Shown: piece by piece, positions 56,875 to 64,000 of the stretch
Position numbering within the stretch: position 1 is the stretch's first letter
Layout: every line of letters starts with the position of its first letter
Assembly: GCA_004001285.1 (NCBI GenBank)
Contig: AP018697.1
Span: 3,410,001-3,474,000 of the forward strand
Direction: 5' to 3'
DNA: 64,000 bases
DNA from: Arthrobacter sp. MN05-02
GTDB taxonomy: Bacteria > Actinomycetota > Actinomycetes > Actinomycetales > Micrococcaceae
Made by a program: the position numbers and the translations under genes
Notes under the pieces: model-generated
The model's input: only the letters and a program-made list of their open reading frames with translations
Databases searched by the model: none
Told to the model about the DNA's origin: nothing

Positions 56875-58542
56875 CTAGAACAGGCCGACCGCGTTCCCCT
56901 CGCCGTCCACGTCCATCCGCAACGCGGCCGGCTCCCTCGGCAGCCCTGGCATGGTCATGACGGAGCCTGTCAGGGCGACGATGAAACCGGCTCCCGTCTT
57001 GGGGATGAGGTCCCGGACATGCACGGTGAAGCCCTTCGGCGCTCCGAGGAGGCTGGCGTCGTCGGAGAACGAGTACTGCGTCTTCGCCATGCACACCGGC
57101 AGCCCGGACCAGCCGTTGGCCTCGATCTCCTTCAGGCGCCGCAGCGCCGGGACCGAGAAGTCGACGCCGTCGCCCCCGTAGATCTCCTGCACGATGGTAC
57201 GGATCTTGTCCTCGACGGGGAGTTCCAGGGGGTACAGGTGCGAGAAGCCCACGGGACGCCGGAGCGCATCGAGGACCTTGGCCGCGAGCTCGTCACCGCC
57301 GGGCCCGCCGCCGCCCTGCCCCCATACGTCCGCGACGGCGGCCTCTATGCCCTCGCCCGCACACCATGCCAGCAGCCAGTCGAGCTCCTCCTGGGTGTCG
57401 GTGGCGAACCTGTTGACCGCCACGACGGGTGGGATGCCGAACTTCTCGATATTGCGGACATGCCGGAGGAGATTCGCCGTGCCCGCCTGCAGAGCATCCA
57501 CGTCCGGCTCCCCGAAGTCCTCCTTCGCGACCCCACCGTGCATCTTGAGCGCGCGGATCGTCGCGACGATCACGACGGCGTCGGGGGCCAGGTCGGCCGC
57601 ACGCGCCTTAATGTCCAGGAACTTCTCGGCGCCGAGATCGGCTCCGAAGCCGGCCTCCGTCACCACGATGTCCGCCAGGCGCCGGGCTGTCCGCGTGGCG
57701 ATGACGGAGTTGCAGCCGTGGGCGATGTTCGCGAAGGGACCACCATGGACGAATGCCGGCGTCCCCGCGATGGTCTGGACGAGGTTCGGTTTGATGGCGT
57801 CCTTCAGCAGCAGCGCCAGCGCACCCTCCACCCGCAGCTCGCGGACGGTCAGCGGCGTGCGGTCGTAGGTGTAGCCGAAGGTGATGTTCCCGAGTCGCTC
57901 CTTCAGGTCCTCCAGGTCCCGGGCCAGGCAGAAGACGGCCATGATCTCCGAGGCCACCGTGATGTCGAAGCCGTCCTGACGCGGTGTTCCCTGGGCCGGC
58001 CCGCCGAGACCGATGACCACCTCCCGGAGCGCCCTGTCGTTGACGTCCAGGACGCGCTTGAAGGTGATGCGCCGGGGATCTATGCCGAGTTCGTTGCCCT
58101 GGTGGATGTGGTTGTCGATCAGCGCGGCGAGCGCGTTGTTCGCCGACGTGATCGCGTGGAAGTCGCCGGTGAAGTGCAGGTTGATCTCGTCCATGGGCAG
58201 TACCTGGGAGTACCCGCCTCCCGTGGCTCCGCCCTTCATGCCGAGCACCGGACCGAGGGACGGCTCCCGCAGGGCGATCATGACGCGCTGCCCGGCGCGG
58301 GCGAGGGAGTCCGCGAGGCCCACGGTACAGGTGGACTTGCCCTCACCGGCCGGCGTGGGACTCATGGCACTGACCAGGACCACCCTGCCCGGTATGCCGC
58401 CCTCGTCCGGCAACAGGCGCGGATCGATCTTGGCCTTGTAGCGGCCGTGGAATTCGAGTGCCTCCCGCGGGATCCCGGCCACATCGGCGATGTCCTCGAT
58501 GGGCCGGATCGCGGCGGCACGGGCGATCTCAAGATCGGTCAT
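56875..58542 (-). CDS. fhs: Formate--tetrahydrofolate ligase
   Basis: A 555-residue enzyme that joins formate to tetrahydrofolate using ATP, giving 10-formyl-THF. Phosphate loop [26 protein letters not shown], and [14 protein letters not shown] are characteristic. Length is normal. It belongs to the same one-carbon metabolism as the gcv operon in this window. The upstream neighbour is the frameshifted phosphatase gene, 26 bases away. Confidence 0.97.
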   Translation of the reverse strand: MTDLEIARAAAIRPIEDIADVAGIPREALEFHGRYKAKIDPRLLPDEGGIPGRVVLVSAMSPTPAGEGKSTCTVGLADSLARAGQRVMIALREPSLGPVLGMKGGATGGGYSQVLPMDEINLHFTGDFHAITSANNALAALIDNHIHQGNELGIDPRRITFKRVLDVNDRALREVVIGLGGPAQGTPRQDGFDITVASEIMAVFCLARDLEDLKERLGNITFGYTYDRTPLTVRELRVEGALALLLKDAIKPNLVQTIAGTPAFVHGGPFANIAHGCNSVIATRTARRLADIVVTEAGFGADLGAEKFLDIKARAADLAPDAVVIVATIRALKMHGGVAKEDFGEPDVDALQAGTANLLRHVRNIEKFGIPPVVAVNRFATDTQEELDWLLAWCAGEGIEAAVADVWGQGGGGPGGDELAAKVLDALRRPVGFSHLYPLELPVEDKIRTIVQEIYGGDGVDFSVPALRRLKEIEANGWSGLPVCMAKTQYSFSDDASLLGAPKGFTVHVRDLIPKTGAGFIVALTGSVMTMPGLPREPAALRMDVDGEGNAVGLF

Positions 58543-58568
58543 GGGGAAAACCTACCAGCGGTTACGGA

Positions 58569-59340
58569 TCAGGCCGGGGGCAAACCGGCACGTTCCAGGA
58601 CGTAGGCGATGAGTGGTTCGTACAGCCCGGGCCGGACGTTGTCGTCGAGCGGCACGGCGACCTCCACCTGGCCCTGGGCTTCCGAGACGAAGAGCCCCGG
58701 GTCGTTGCAGTCGGCGAATCCGATGGTCGGCAGGCCCGCACTGGCGGCGTGCCCCGCCCACCCGTGATCGGCCACCACGAGATCGGGCGGCTCGAGCCCC
58801 TCCGCGGCGAGCGTGTCGAGGCTGAGCCGCATGGGGTCCGGGAAATGTGTGTGCATGAGTCCGCCGTGCTGATGCCAGACGAGGACGCCGAAGATCTGGC
58901 GGATGTCCCCTGCGCCGAAGCGTCGCCCCTCCGGTACACGGACCACCGTGGCACCGGCGGCCGCGGCGGAACGGGCGAAGGCTGCATGGACGGGCAGCAG
59001 GCCCGCGGGGTGGCCGGTGGCGAAGAGGATCCTTTCGCCGCGGTGCGCGGAGGAACCCAGGCGGTCCGCGAACCGGTCGAGTGCCGCGACGCATTTGGCG
59101 GCGTCGATGGTGTCCTGCCCGTCGGTGTGGGATGGATCCGCACTCGTGCCGACACGCTCGTGCATGAGGTCGAAGATCTCCTCGAACGACCAGGGCCGCG
59201 TGCGGGTGACGCCGAACTCGAGGTGCTCGTTCCCCCTCGAGGAAGAGGCGCATGTGCTTCAGGTTGTCCTGCCGCGCAGTGGCCACCTTGCCGGTGATAC
59301 GAACGGAATCGAGGTATTCGGCGAGTTCGGTGGGGTTCAC
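58569..59340 (-). pseudogene. Actinobacterial phosphatase-family gene with one frameshift
   Basis: Read with one correction, a 256-residue protein of an actinobacterial family annotated as phosphatase. The first 36 codons (MNPTELAEYLDSVRITGKVA and on) are in one frame. From about 59232 the rest (EHLEFGVTRTRPWSFEEIF through GFADCNDPGLFVSEAQGQ) is in the next frame. The shift lies at a run of five C on the plus strand, 59232-59236, where four would restore LEGNEHLEFG. This is a homopolymer, so a sequence error is likely. Start GTG behind AGGATGG. Biochemical role unknown. Confidence 0.75.
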
Positions 59341-59372
59341 CCGTCCATCCTAGGCGGCGCGCGAGGCGTGCC

Positions 59373-60620
59373 TCAGCGCGCGGTCGCCGCGGGGAAACGC
59401 TCGACGGCGGTGCGGTAGCTCTGCGCCGTCAGCAGCGCCGTGCGCTGCCAGCCGAAGGCGAGGGCGTGCATGGCGGCTCCGCGGCCGAGGGTCACGCGCA
59501 GCTCCGCGTCGTCGTGCAGACGTTCCAGGGCGGCTGCCCACGCGGTCGCGGAGTGGCCCTCGACGAGGAGACCGCTCCGGCCGTCGCTGACGGCCTGGGG
59601 CAGGCCGCCGACGTTGGCGGCGACCACCGGGGTGCCGCACGCCTGGGCCTCGAGTGCCACGAGTCCGAAGGACTCACTGAACGACGGCATCACCACGGCA
59701 TCCGCGGAGCGGAACCACTGGGCGAGGCGAGCCGCCGTCACGGGCGGGTAGAGGCGGATGTCACCGGTGAGCCCGGCGCCGTCGATGAGGGGCTGGAGCT
59801 TGAGGGCTTCGGAGCCGCTGCCCGAGCCGAGGATGCTCACCACGAGGGGGATGTCGGGCCGCCGGCGGCGGAGTTCGGCGGCCGCCGCCACCAGGACCTG
59901 GGGTCCCTTGAGTTTCTGGATCCTGCCGGCGAACACCACGTGGAACTGATCCGGAGGGAAGGCGAGGGCCGTACGCGCGGCGTCCCGGTCACCCGGATGG
60001 AAGGTCGACAGGTCCACGCCGGGGGCCACGACGTCGACCCGGTCGCGGGTGGCGCCGTACAGGGAGACGAGTTCGGCTGCCTCGGTCCTCGTGTTGGCGA
60101 TGAGCCGGGCAGCGCCGTTGACGATGTCCTGTTCCCCGGCGATCCGCTCGGCCGGCTCCGGCGAGCTGATCGCCTTCATGCGCAGGTTCTTGACCTTGGC
60201 CATGGTGTGCATGCTGTGCACGAGCGGCAGGTTCATCTCCCTGCTGAGTGTGAGCCCCACGGTGCCGGAGACCCAGTAGTGGGAGTGCAGGACGTCGAAG
60301 TGGCCGTCGGCGAGCAGCCCGGCGACATCCGTGATCGCATCGGCGAACGTGGTCTTCAGCCCCGGCAGTGCCTCCTTGGGGATGCGGTGGCGCGGACCGG
60401 CCTCGAGGTGGTGCACCACCACGCCGTCTCCGAGGATCTCGCGGCGCGGCCGCCCCTCACCGGCCTCCCGCGTGAAGATCTCCACCTCGATGCCTACTCG
60501 AGCGAGTTCGAGCGCCGTGCTGCGGACATAGACGTTCATGCCGCCCGCGTCTCCCGCACCGGGCTGCTCGAGCGGGAAGGTGTGCAGGGACAGCATGGCC
60601 ACACGCCGGACGCCGGACAC
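59373..60620 (-). CDS. mshA: D-inositol-3-phosphate glycosyltransferase MshA
   Basis: A 415-residue GT4 glycosyltransferase that makes the first intermediate of mycothiol from UDP-GlcNAc and inositol 3-phosphate. It has SLHTFPLEQPGAGDAGGMNV at the start, FDVLHSHYWVSG, HTMAKVKN, GRIQKLKGPQ, and the donor-site PSFSESFGLVALEAQACG. The GTG start has GGAAAGGAGAGGG upstream. It follows a hairpin-rich intergenic stretch. The acceptor is made by Ino1, coded 2.6 kb away. Confidence 0.96.
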   Translation of the reverse strand: MSGVRRVAMLSLHTFPLEQPGAGDAGGMNVYVRSTALELARVGIEVEIFTREAGEGRPRREILGDGVVVHHLEAGPRHRIPKEALPGLKTTFADAITDVAGLLADGHFDVLHSHYWVSGTVGLTLSREMNLPLVHSMHTMAKVKNLRMKAISSPEPAERIAGEQDIVNGAARLIANTRTEAAELVSLYGATRDRVDVVAPGVDLSTFHPGDRDAARTALAFPPDQFHVVFAGRIQKLKGPQVLVAAAAELRRRRPDIPLVVSILGSGSGSEALKLQPLIDGAGLTGDIRLYPPVTAARLAQWFRSADAVVMPSFSESFGLVALEAQACGTPVVAANVGGLPQAVSDGRSGLLVEGHSATAWAAALERLHDDAELRVTLGRGAAMHALAFGWQRTALLTAQSYRTAVERFPAATAR

Positions 60621-60746
60621 ACCCTCTCCTTTCCGACCGGTTGGAGGGAAGGACCGGTCGAGTGACCCTCACGACCCTATAACGCCCTGTCAGCGCCCCC
60701 CATTCCGCTCGCACCGCCGTCCGGCACCCTGCGATGCAGGATGCAA

Positions 60747-60786
60747 GAGGCGGAAGCCCACACTGGAGAGTGAGGGCTCCCGCCTC
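60747..60786 (-). terminator. Hairpin ending the tiny-ORF unit
   Basis: Arms GAGGCGGAAGCCC and GGGCTCCCGCCTC pair in 12 of 13 positions across a 14-base loop, upstream of mshA. A second hairpin (TGCCCTGCC/GGCAGGGCA) lies near 60846-60894. Confidence 0.5.
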
Positions 60787-60930
60787 CGGTCGAGAAAGGC
60801 ACGCCGAAGGTCCTGTCTGCTCGGGGCGGCAGGGTACGGACGGCCGTGCCCTGCCAGCACTCCGGGATCGCTGCGGTGATCGCCGGCTGCCGGCAGGGCA
60901 TCGCTTCCGACGGGGGTGGTCCGCCGCCGG

Positions 60931-61053
60931 TCACCTGATGTACATGGTGTGCTGGGGCAGCGTGAAGCAGTGGGAGGAGTCCCGGGCGCCGCCCGACCGG
61001 TCCGGCCAGATCCTTCCCCAGAGCGAGATCCTGTTCCGCCATCTCCTCAGCAT
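60931..61053 (-). CDS. Possible 40-residue peptide with near-perfect ribosome binding site
   Basis: The ATG at 61053 is preceded by AAGGAGGTG, nearly the full anti-16S sequence, at good spacing. The peptide starts MLRRWRNRISLWGRIWPDRS and is basic and aromatic. The frame continues upstream to an ATG at 61245 (104 residues), but codon use there is unlike real genes of this genome. No homology recognised; coding is uncertain. Confidence 0.35.
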   Translation of the reverse strand: MLRRWRNRISLWGRIWPDRSGGARDSSHCFTLPQHTMYIR

Positions 61054-61379
61054 GCGTCGCACCTCCTTCCTCCGGTGGAAGCCCGGCACGGGATCGGCAG
61101 TCGTACCGGGCAGCTCGGGACCGGCATGCGGCGTCAGGGACCCGCTCAGGATGAATTCACCCCGGCCGGGACGAATTGTCTCCCCGGCTCCGGGTATTGC
61201 GGTCGTATTCGGTGATCGGGCAGGGGGTATCGATGAATTGGACATGACGGACCTTCGATAGGTGAAAGAGGCAGGAAATAGCCGATAAAGGCCGCTGCCG
61301 GGAAAGGGGACGAAAGGAAGCCGCGCACGGGTGCGGGGATGATGCTGGACCAGCCGGCTACTGCCGGTGCGCCGACTTC

Positions 61380-61448
61380 CTAGTGCGTACGACGAACGAA
61401 GGCGGGATTGGCGCTGCGGGCAAAGGCTCCGCTGAGCATGATGTTCAC
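61380..61448 (-). CDS. Possible 22-residue peptide with strong ribosome binding site
   Basis: A GTG start behind ATGGAGGTGGAGATT, which holds two GGAG motifs. The peptide reads MNIMLSGAFARSANPAFVRR plus two residues. It could be a leader peptide or a signalling peptide; nothing downstream identifies it. Confidence 0.35.
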   Translation of the reverse strand: MNIMLSGAFARSANPAFVRRTH

Positions 61449-61503
61449 AATCTCCACCTCCATTCCGTTGGGTCCACTGACGGTCGCGCGGCCCGGGCGT
61501 CCC

Positions 61504-61572
61504 TCAATCGGTCGAGACGTGAAAGCCCAATGGCACGGAATTAAAGTTACCCCATGAAATGCACATCGGCAT
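61504..61572 (-). CDS. Possible 22-residue peptide
   Basis: ATG start with AAAAGG upstream and a second in-frame ATG at 61566. The peptide is MPMCISWGNFNSVPLGFHVS plus two residues, with A/T-rich codons unlike the surrounding genes. It ends 55 bases before the next tiny ORF. Coding is uncertain. Confidence 0.25.
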   Translation of the reverse strand: MPMCISWGNFNSVPLGFHVSTD

Positions 61573-61618
61573 AGACCTTTTCGTGAATTGATCGAGCAAT
61601 TCCCGAACAGGTGGGGGA

Positions 61619-61640
61619 AGGCGCCGTTCCGATGGCGCCT
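61619..61640 (-). terminator. Hairpin after the histidine phosphatase gene
   Basis: AGGCGCC, eight bases, GGCGCCT on the minus strand, then a short pyrimidine run, 16 bases beyond the stop. It isolates the tiny-ORF stretch from read-through. Confidence 0.7.
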
Positions 61641-61655
61641 GCAGACCGATGACGG

Positions 61656-62306
61656 CTAGAGATTCCAGTGCACGATCGCGGGTGTGCGCTTGTCCCAGCC
61701 GAGCGCACAGACCGCGGCGGTCCCGAGAACGAAGTGCCGTCCCTCGATGCCGCCGAACTGCAGCCATCGGGCCGCGACGATCCGCAGGAAGTGGCCGTGT
61801 GCCACGAGCAGTGCGTTCTCGACGGGCTTCGCAGCGGGCTCCCGGTCCGCCGGGGTCCCGCAGCCCGCCTGGACCCTGGCGATGACGCTGTCCGCCCGCT
61901 CGGAGACCTGGTCGAGCGTCTCCCCGTTGGGGACGCCGTCGTTCCAGATCAGGTAGCCGGGGTTCTCCTCCCGGACCACTGCGCTGTGCCGGCCCTCGTT
62001 GTCGCCGTAGTCCCACTCGTGGGCGAAGGGCAGGACTTCCGCGTCCGGGAAGCCGGCCAGTTCCGCCGTCCGGACGGCCCGTTGCAGGGGTGAGGTCACC
62101 ACGAGATCGAAATCGATGCCCTGGAGGTGTTCGCGCGCGGCGAGCGCCTGCTCCTCGCCGTGCGGCGTCAGTGGAAGGTCGGTCAGGCCCGTGTACCGGC
62201 CGTCCCTGGACCACTCCGTCTCGCCATGCCGCAGCAGCCACAGTCTGGGGAGGGGGGTTCCGGCCGGAGTCAGGTCCGGTGCAGCCGCACCTGTCATGGG
62301 CTTCAT
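61656..62306 (-). CDS. Histidine phosphatase (phosphoglycerate-mutase-like) family protein
   Basis: A 216-residue enzyme with the catalytic LLRHGETEWSRDG, LVVTSPLQRAVRTAEL and the second His in LLVAHGHFLR. Substrate not determinable; acid phosphatase, cofactor-dependent mutase or nucleotide-sugar phosphatase are all possible. The ATG at 62306 has AGGAGAGCG upstream and overlaps the cca stop by four bases, so it is translated with cca. Confidence 0.92.
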   Translation of the reverse strand: MKPMTGAAAPDLTPAGTPLPRLWLLRHGETEWSRDGRYTGLTDLPLTPHGEEQALAAREHLQGIDFDLVVTSPLQRAVRTAELAGFPDAEVLPFAHEWDYGDNEGRHSAVVREENPGYLIWNDGVPNGETLDQVSERADSVIARVQAGCGTPADREPAAKPVENALLVAHGHFLRIVAARWLQFGGIEGRHFVLGTAAVCALGWDKRTPAIVHWNL

Positions 62307-63748
62307 GCTTCGCTCTCCTGGGATTCGGGCTGCTCGCTCCACCACTGGCGGAGCTTGGTCTCGGCGACGGCCGGGTCATGGGGCCCGTGCTCCATCCGCT
62401 CCTCGAGGAGGAACCGGTAGGCACGGCCCACGACGGGCCCCGGGCGGATGCCGAGGAGTGACATGATCTGTCCGCCGTCGAGGTCCGGCCTGATCGACGC
62501 CAGTTCCTCCTGCTCGGCGAGCGCCGCGATCCTGGTTTCGAGATCGTCGTAGGCGAAGGCGAGCCGCTCGGCCTTGCGCCGGTTCCGCGTGGTGACGTCG
62601 GAGCGGGTCAGGCGGTGCAACCGCTCGAGGAGGGGACCGGCATCGCTCACGTACCGCCGTACCGCGGAGTCGCTCCAGCCTGCTTCCCCGTAGCCGTAGA
62701 AGCGCATGTGCAGCTCCACGAGGCGGGCGACGGACTTGATCGTGTCGTTGTCGAACCTCAGCGCCCGGAGCCTCTTCGAGGCCAGTTTCGCGCCGACGGC
62801 GTCGTGGTGGCGGAAGCTCACGGCCCCTCCGGGTTCGAACCTCCGTGTCGCGGGCTTCCCGATGTCGTGGAGGAGCGCGGCGAAGCGCAGCACGACGTCG
62901 GGAGCCGGCACGGGCCCGTCGTCGCCCGTCTCGAGGGCGCAGGCCTGCCGCAGCACCGTCAGCGAGTGCTGGTAGACGTCCTTATGGCGGTGGTGTTCGT
63001 CCGTCTCGAGGCGGAGCGCGGAAACCTCCGGCAGCACCTGGTCGGCAAGCCCCGAGTCCACCATCAGGTCGATCCCGGCGTCCGGCGCCTTGCCCTGCAT
63101 GAGCTTGACCAGTTCATCGCGCACGCGTTCCGCGGAGATGATCGAGATCCGGTCGGCCATGGACCCCATCGCCTCCGCCACCTCGGGGGCCACGCTAACC
63201 CCGAGCTGGGAGACGAAGCGCGCAGCGCGCATCATGCGCAGGGGATCGTCCGAGAACGACGACGACGGCGTGCCGGGAGTGCGCAGCAGGCCCGCGTGCA
63301 GGTCCCGGACGCCGCCGAACGGATCGACGAGTTCGAGGGACGGCAGCCTCAGGGCCATGGCGTTGATCGTGAAGTCGCGGCGCAGCAGGTCGTCCTCGAG
63401 GCTCGTCCCGAAGGCCACCGACGGGTTCCGGGACGAGGGGTCGTACGCCTCCGCGCGGTACGTGGTGATCTCGATCTGGTAGCCGCCCCTGCGCAGCCCG
63501 ATCGTGCCGAAGGCGCGGCCGATCTCCCAGTAGGCGTCCGCCCACCGCCTGATGACGGCGAGGGTCTGGTCGGGATCGGCGCTCGTGGTGAAGTCGAGGT
63601 CGGGTGACGCCCTGCCGAGGAACAGGTCCCGCACCGGGCCGCCGACCAGTGATAGCTCATGGCCCGCGGCCTCGAAGAGTTCGCCGACCTCGAGGACCAC
63701 GGGTGGGAGGGGTGCGGTGAGGGTCGAGGTGTCCAGCAGGTGCGCCAT
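62303..63748 (-). CDS. cca: CCA tRNA nucleotidyltransferase
   Basis: A 481-residue class II nucleotidyltransferase that adds or repairs the 3' CCA of tRNA. It has LVGGPVRDLFLG, the metal-binding DLDFTTSADPD, RRDFTINAMAL and an HD domain with LLHDIGKPATRR. It is the actinobacterial type with HD domain. CCCTTAAGGG, a perfect 10-bp palindrome containing the ribosome binding site, lies just upstream of the start. The NUDIX gene diverges from it. Confidence 0.96.
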   Translation of the reverse strand: MAHLLDTSTLTAPLPPVVLEVGELFEAAGHELSLVGGPVRDLFLGRASPDLDFTTSADPDQTLAVIRRWADAYWEIGRAFGTIGLRRGGYQIEITTYRAEAYDPSSRNPSVAFGTSLEDDLLRRDFTINAMALRLPSLELVDPFGGVRDLHAGLLRTPGTPSSSFSDDPLRMMRAARFVSQLGVSVAPEVAEAMGSMADRISIISAERVRDELVKLMQGKAPDAGIDLMVDSGLADQVLPEVSALRLETDEHHRHKDVYQHSLTVLRQACALETGDDGPVPAPDVVLRFAALLHDIGKPATRRFEPGGAVSFRHHDAVGAKLASKRLRALRFDNDTIKSVARLVELHMRFYGYGEAGWSDSAVRRYVSDAGPLLERLHRLTRSDVTTRNRRKAERLAFAYDDLETRIAALAEQEELASIRPDLDGGQIMSLLGIRPGPVVGRAYRFLLEERMEHGPHDPAVAETKLRQWWSEQPESQESEA

Positions 63749-63866
63749 AGTCCCTTAAGGGTGCCAGATCAGCCTCCGTTTCCCACACCTCGCACCGACC
63801 CGTGCCGATGCTGTACGGGCAGGCGCGCAACGCGTCGCGCCGTCATCGAGGCTCATTAAAGATCGT

Positions 63867-63872
63867 TAGAGT
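63867..63872 (+). promoter_or_regulatory. Candidate -10 element for a leaderless NUDIX mRNA
   Basis: TAGAGT matches the actinobacterial -10 pattern TANNNT and ends seven bases before the ATG at 63880. No Shine-Dalgarno is present, so transcription may start at the start codon. Confidence 0.4.
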
Positions 63873-63879
63873 GGTCTGC

Positions 63880-64000
63880 ATGGACCGACCCGTTCCAAGT
63901 GCTCCCAAGCGCACCCCGTTGACAGTGTCAATGGGAACCACGGGTATGCCTGCCGTGCAGCACCAGTTGCCGACGGTGGAGGAGGTGTCGGCCGGCGGGA
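63880..64000 (+). CDS. N-terminal end of a NUDIX hydrolase (cut by window edge)
   Basis: Forty residues from the ATG at 63880 run open to the window end. The segment LPTVEEVSAGG at residues 30-40 matches the strand that opens the NUDIX fold, and a NUDIX gene divergent from cca is usual in actinobacteria. The NUDIX box itself is outside the window, so the assignment is tentative. Confidence 0.65.
   Translation, partial: MDRPVPSAPKRTPLTVSMGTTGMPAVQHQLPTVEEVSAGG

Larger units (their letters stand above)
60621..61655. other. About 1 kb without a conventional gene, with tiny ORFs on the minus strand
   Basis: Between mshA and the histidine phosphatase gene, the base composition is lower in GC than the neighbours and codon use in open frames is atypical. 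Three short minus-strand ORFs with plausible ribosome binding sites, and two hairpins at the downstream end, suggest a small transcription unit. No known RNA family is recognised. Confidence 0.5.

Noticed and set aside
61146..61328. 60-codon open frame starting at a GTG in the tiny-ORF stretch
   Set aside because: No ribosome binding site, atypical codons and overlap with a better-supported short ORF in another frame.
60621..61655. Lanthipeptide, lasso or other RiPP gene cluster
   Set aside because: No modification enzyme, protease or transporter is next to the small ORFs, and they lack Cys/Ser/Thr-rich cores or lasso-type leaders.

Overview
The window is high-GC actinobacterial DNA. Gene content points to a Micrococcaceae (Arthrobacter-like) chromosome not far from the replication origin. 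It has the rpsF-ssb-rpsR-rplI block with dnaB behind it, inositol-phosphate synthase plus MshA (mycothiol pathway), CCA tRNA nucleotidyltransferase beside a NUDIX gene, GTG starts, 4-base gene overlaps, and actinobacterial families such as ANTAR, GT87, DUF3618, holin-X and DUF2382. I see no tRNA, rRNA, insertion sequence, integrase or CRISPR array. Everything looks like resident chromosome, with accessory genes set between housekeeping blocks.

Layout. 0-5.2 kb: end of a beta-propeller gene, a MoaD/ThiS-like protein, an ammonium transporter, an acetyltransferase and the 5-oxoprolinase genes (pxpA and a fused pxpB-pxpC). 5.2-13.5 kb: a cluster that looks like a general stress and envelope-protection locus. 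It holds a heme-oxygenase-fold iron enzyme with a CDGSH protein, manganese catalase with DUF4383, a three-gene operon of LEA-like, holin-X and DUF3618 proteins, an isochorismatase-like hydrolase, a PRC-barrel/DUF2382 protein and a MarR regulator. The intergenic regions here share a palindrome close to TAAGCATGCTTA. 13.5-17.5 kb: dnaB and the rpsF operon, with DnaA-box-like 9-mers upstream of dnaB.

17.6-32.5 kb: an M18 aminopeptidase, two ABC export systems (one joined to a LuxR-type two-component pair), an MFS protein, a membrane-anchored unknown protein, an ABC-F gene broken by two compensating indels, an orphan OmpR-type regulator, a hydrolase, a second MarR paralogue and a GAF-ANTAR regulator. 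32.6-39.1 kb: an operon gcvP-gcvT-sdaA-MTHFR-like behind a tandem glycine riboswitch. Glycine and serine breakdown thus feeds one-carbon units to folate, and fhs at 57 kb belongs to the same metabolism. No gcvH is present.

39.3-53.9 kb: a secreted SGNH hydrolase, an LLM oxidoreductase, a molybdopterin oxidoreductase with a helical protein and an HPP membrane protein (probably nitrate/nitrite use), an Hpt-like protein without its histidine convergent with a second orphan regulator, a GGDEF-EAL protein, a drug exporter with a divergent TetR and a palindromic operator, and a phytoene-desaturase-like oxidoreductase. 52.8-64 kb: FemX-like and GT87 cell-wall genes, ino1, fhs, a frameshifted phosphatase gene, mshA, a roughly 1 kb stretch of tiny ORFs, a histidine phosphatase, cca and the start of a NUDIX gene. 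Ino1 makes the inositol phosphate that MshA glycosylates in mycothiol synthesis. Three single-base indels in two genes may be sequence errors.
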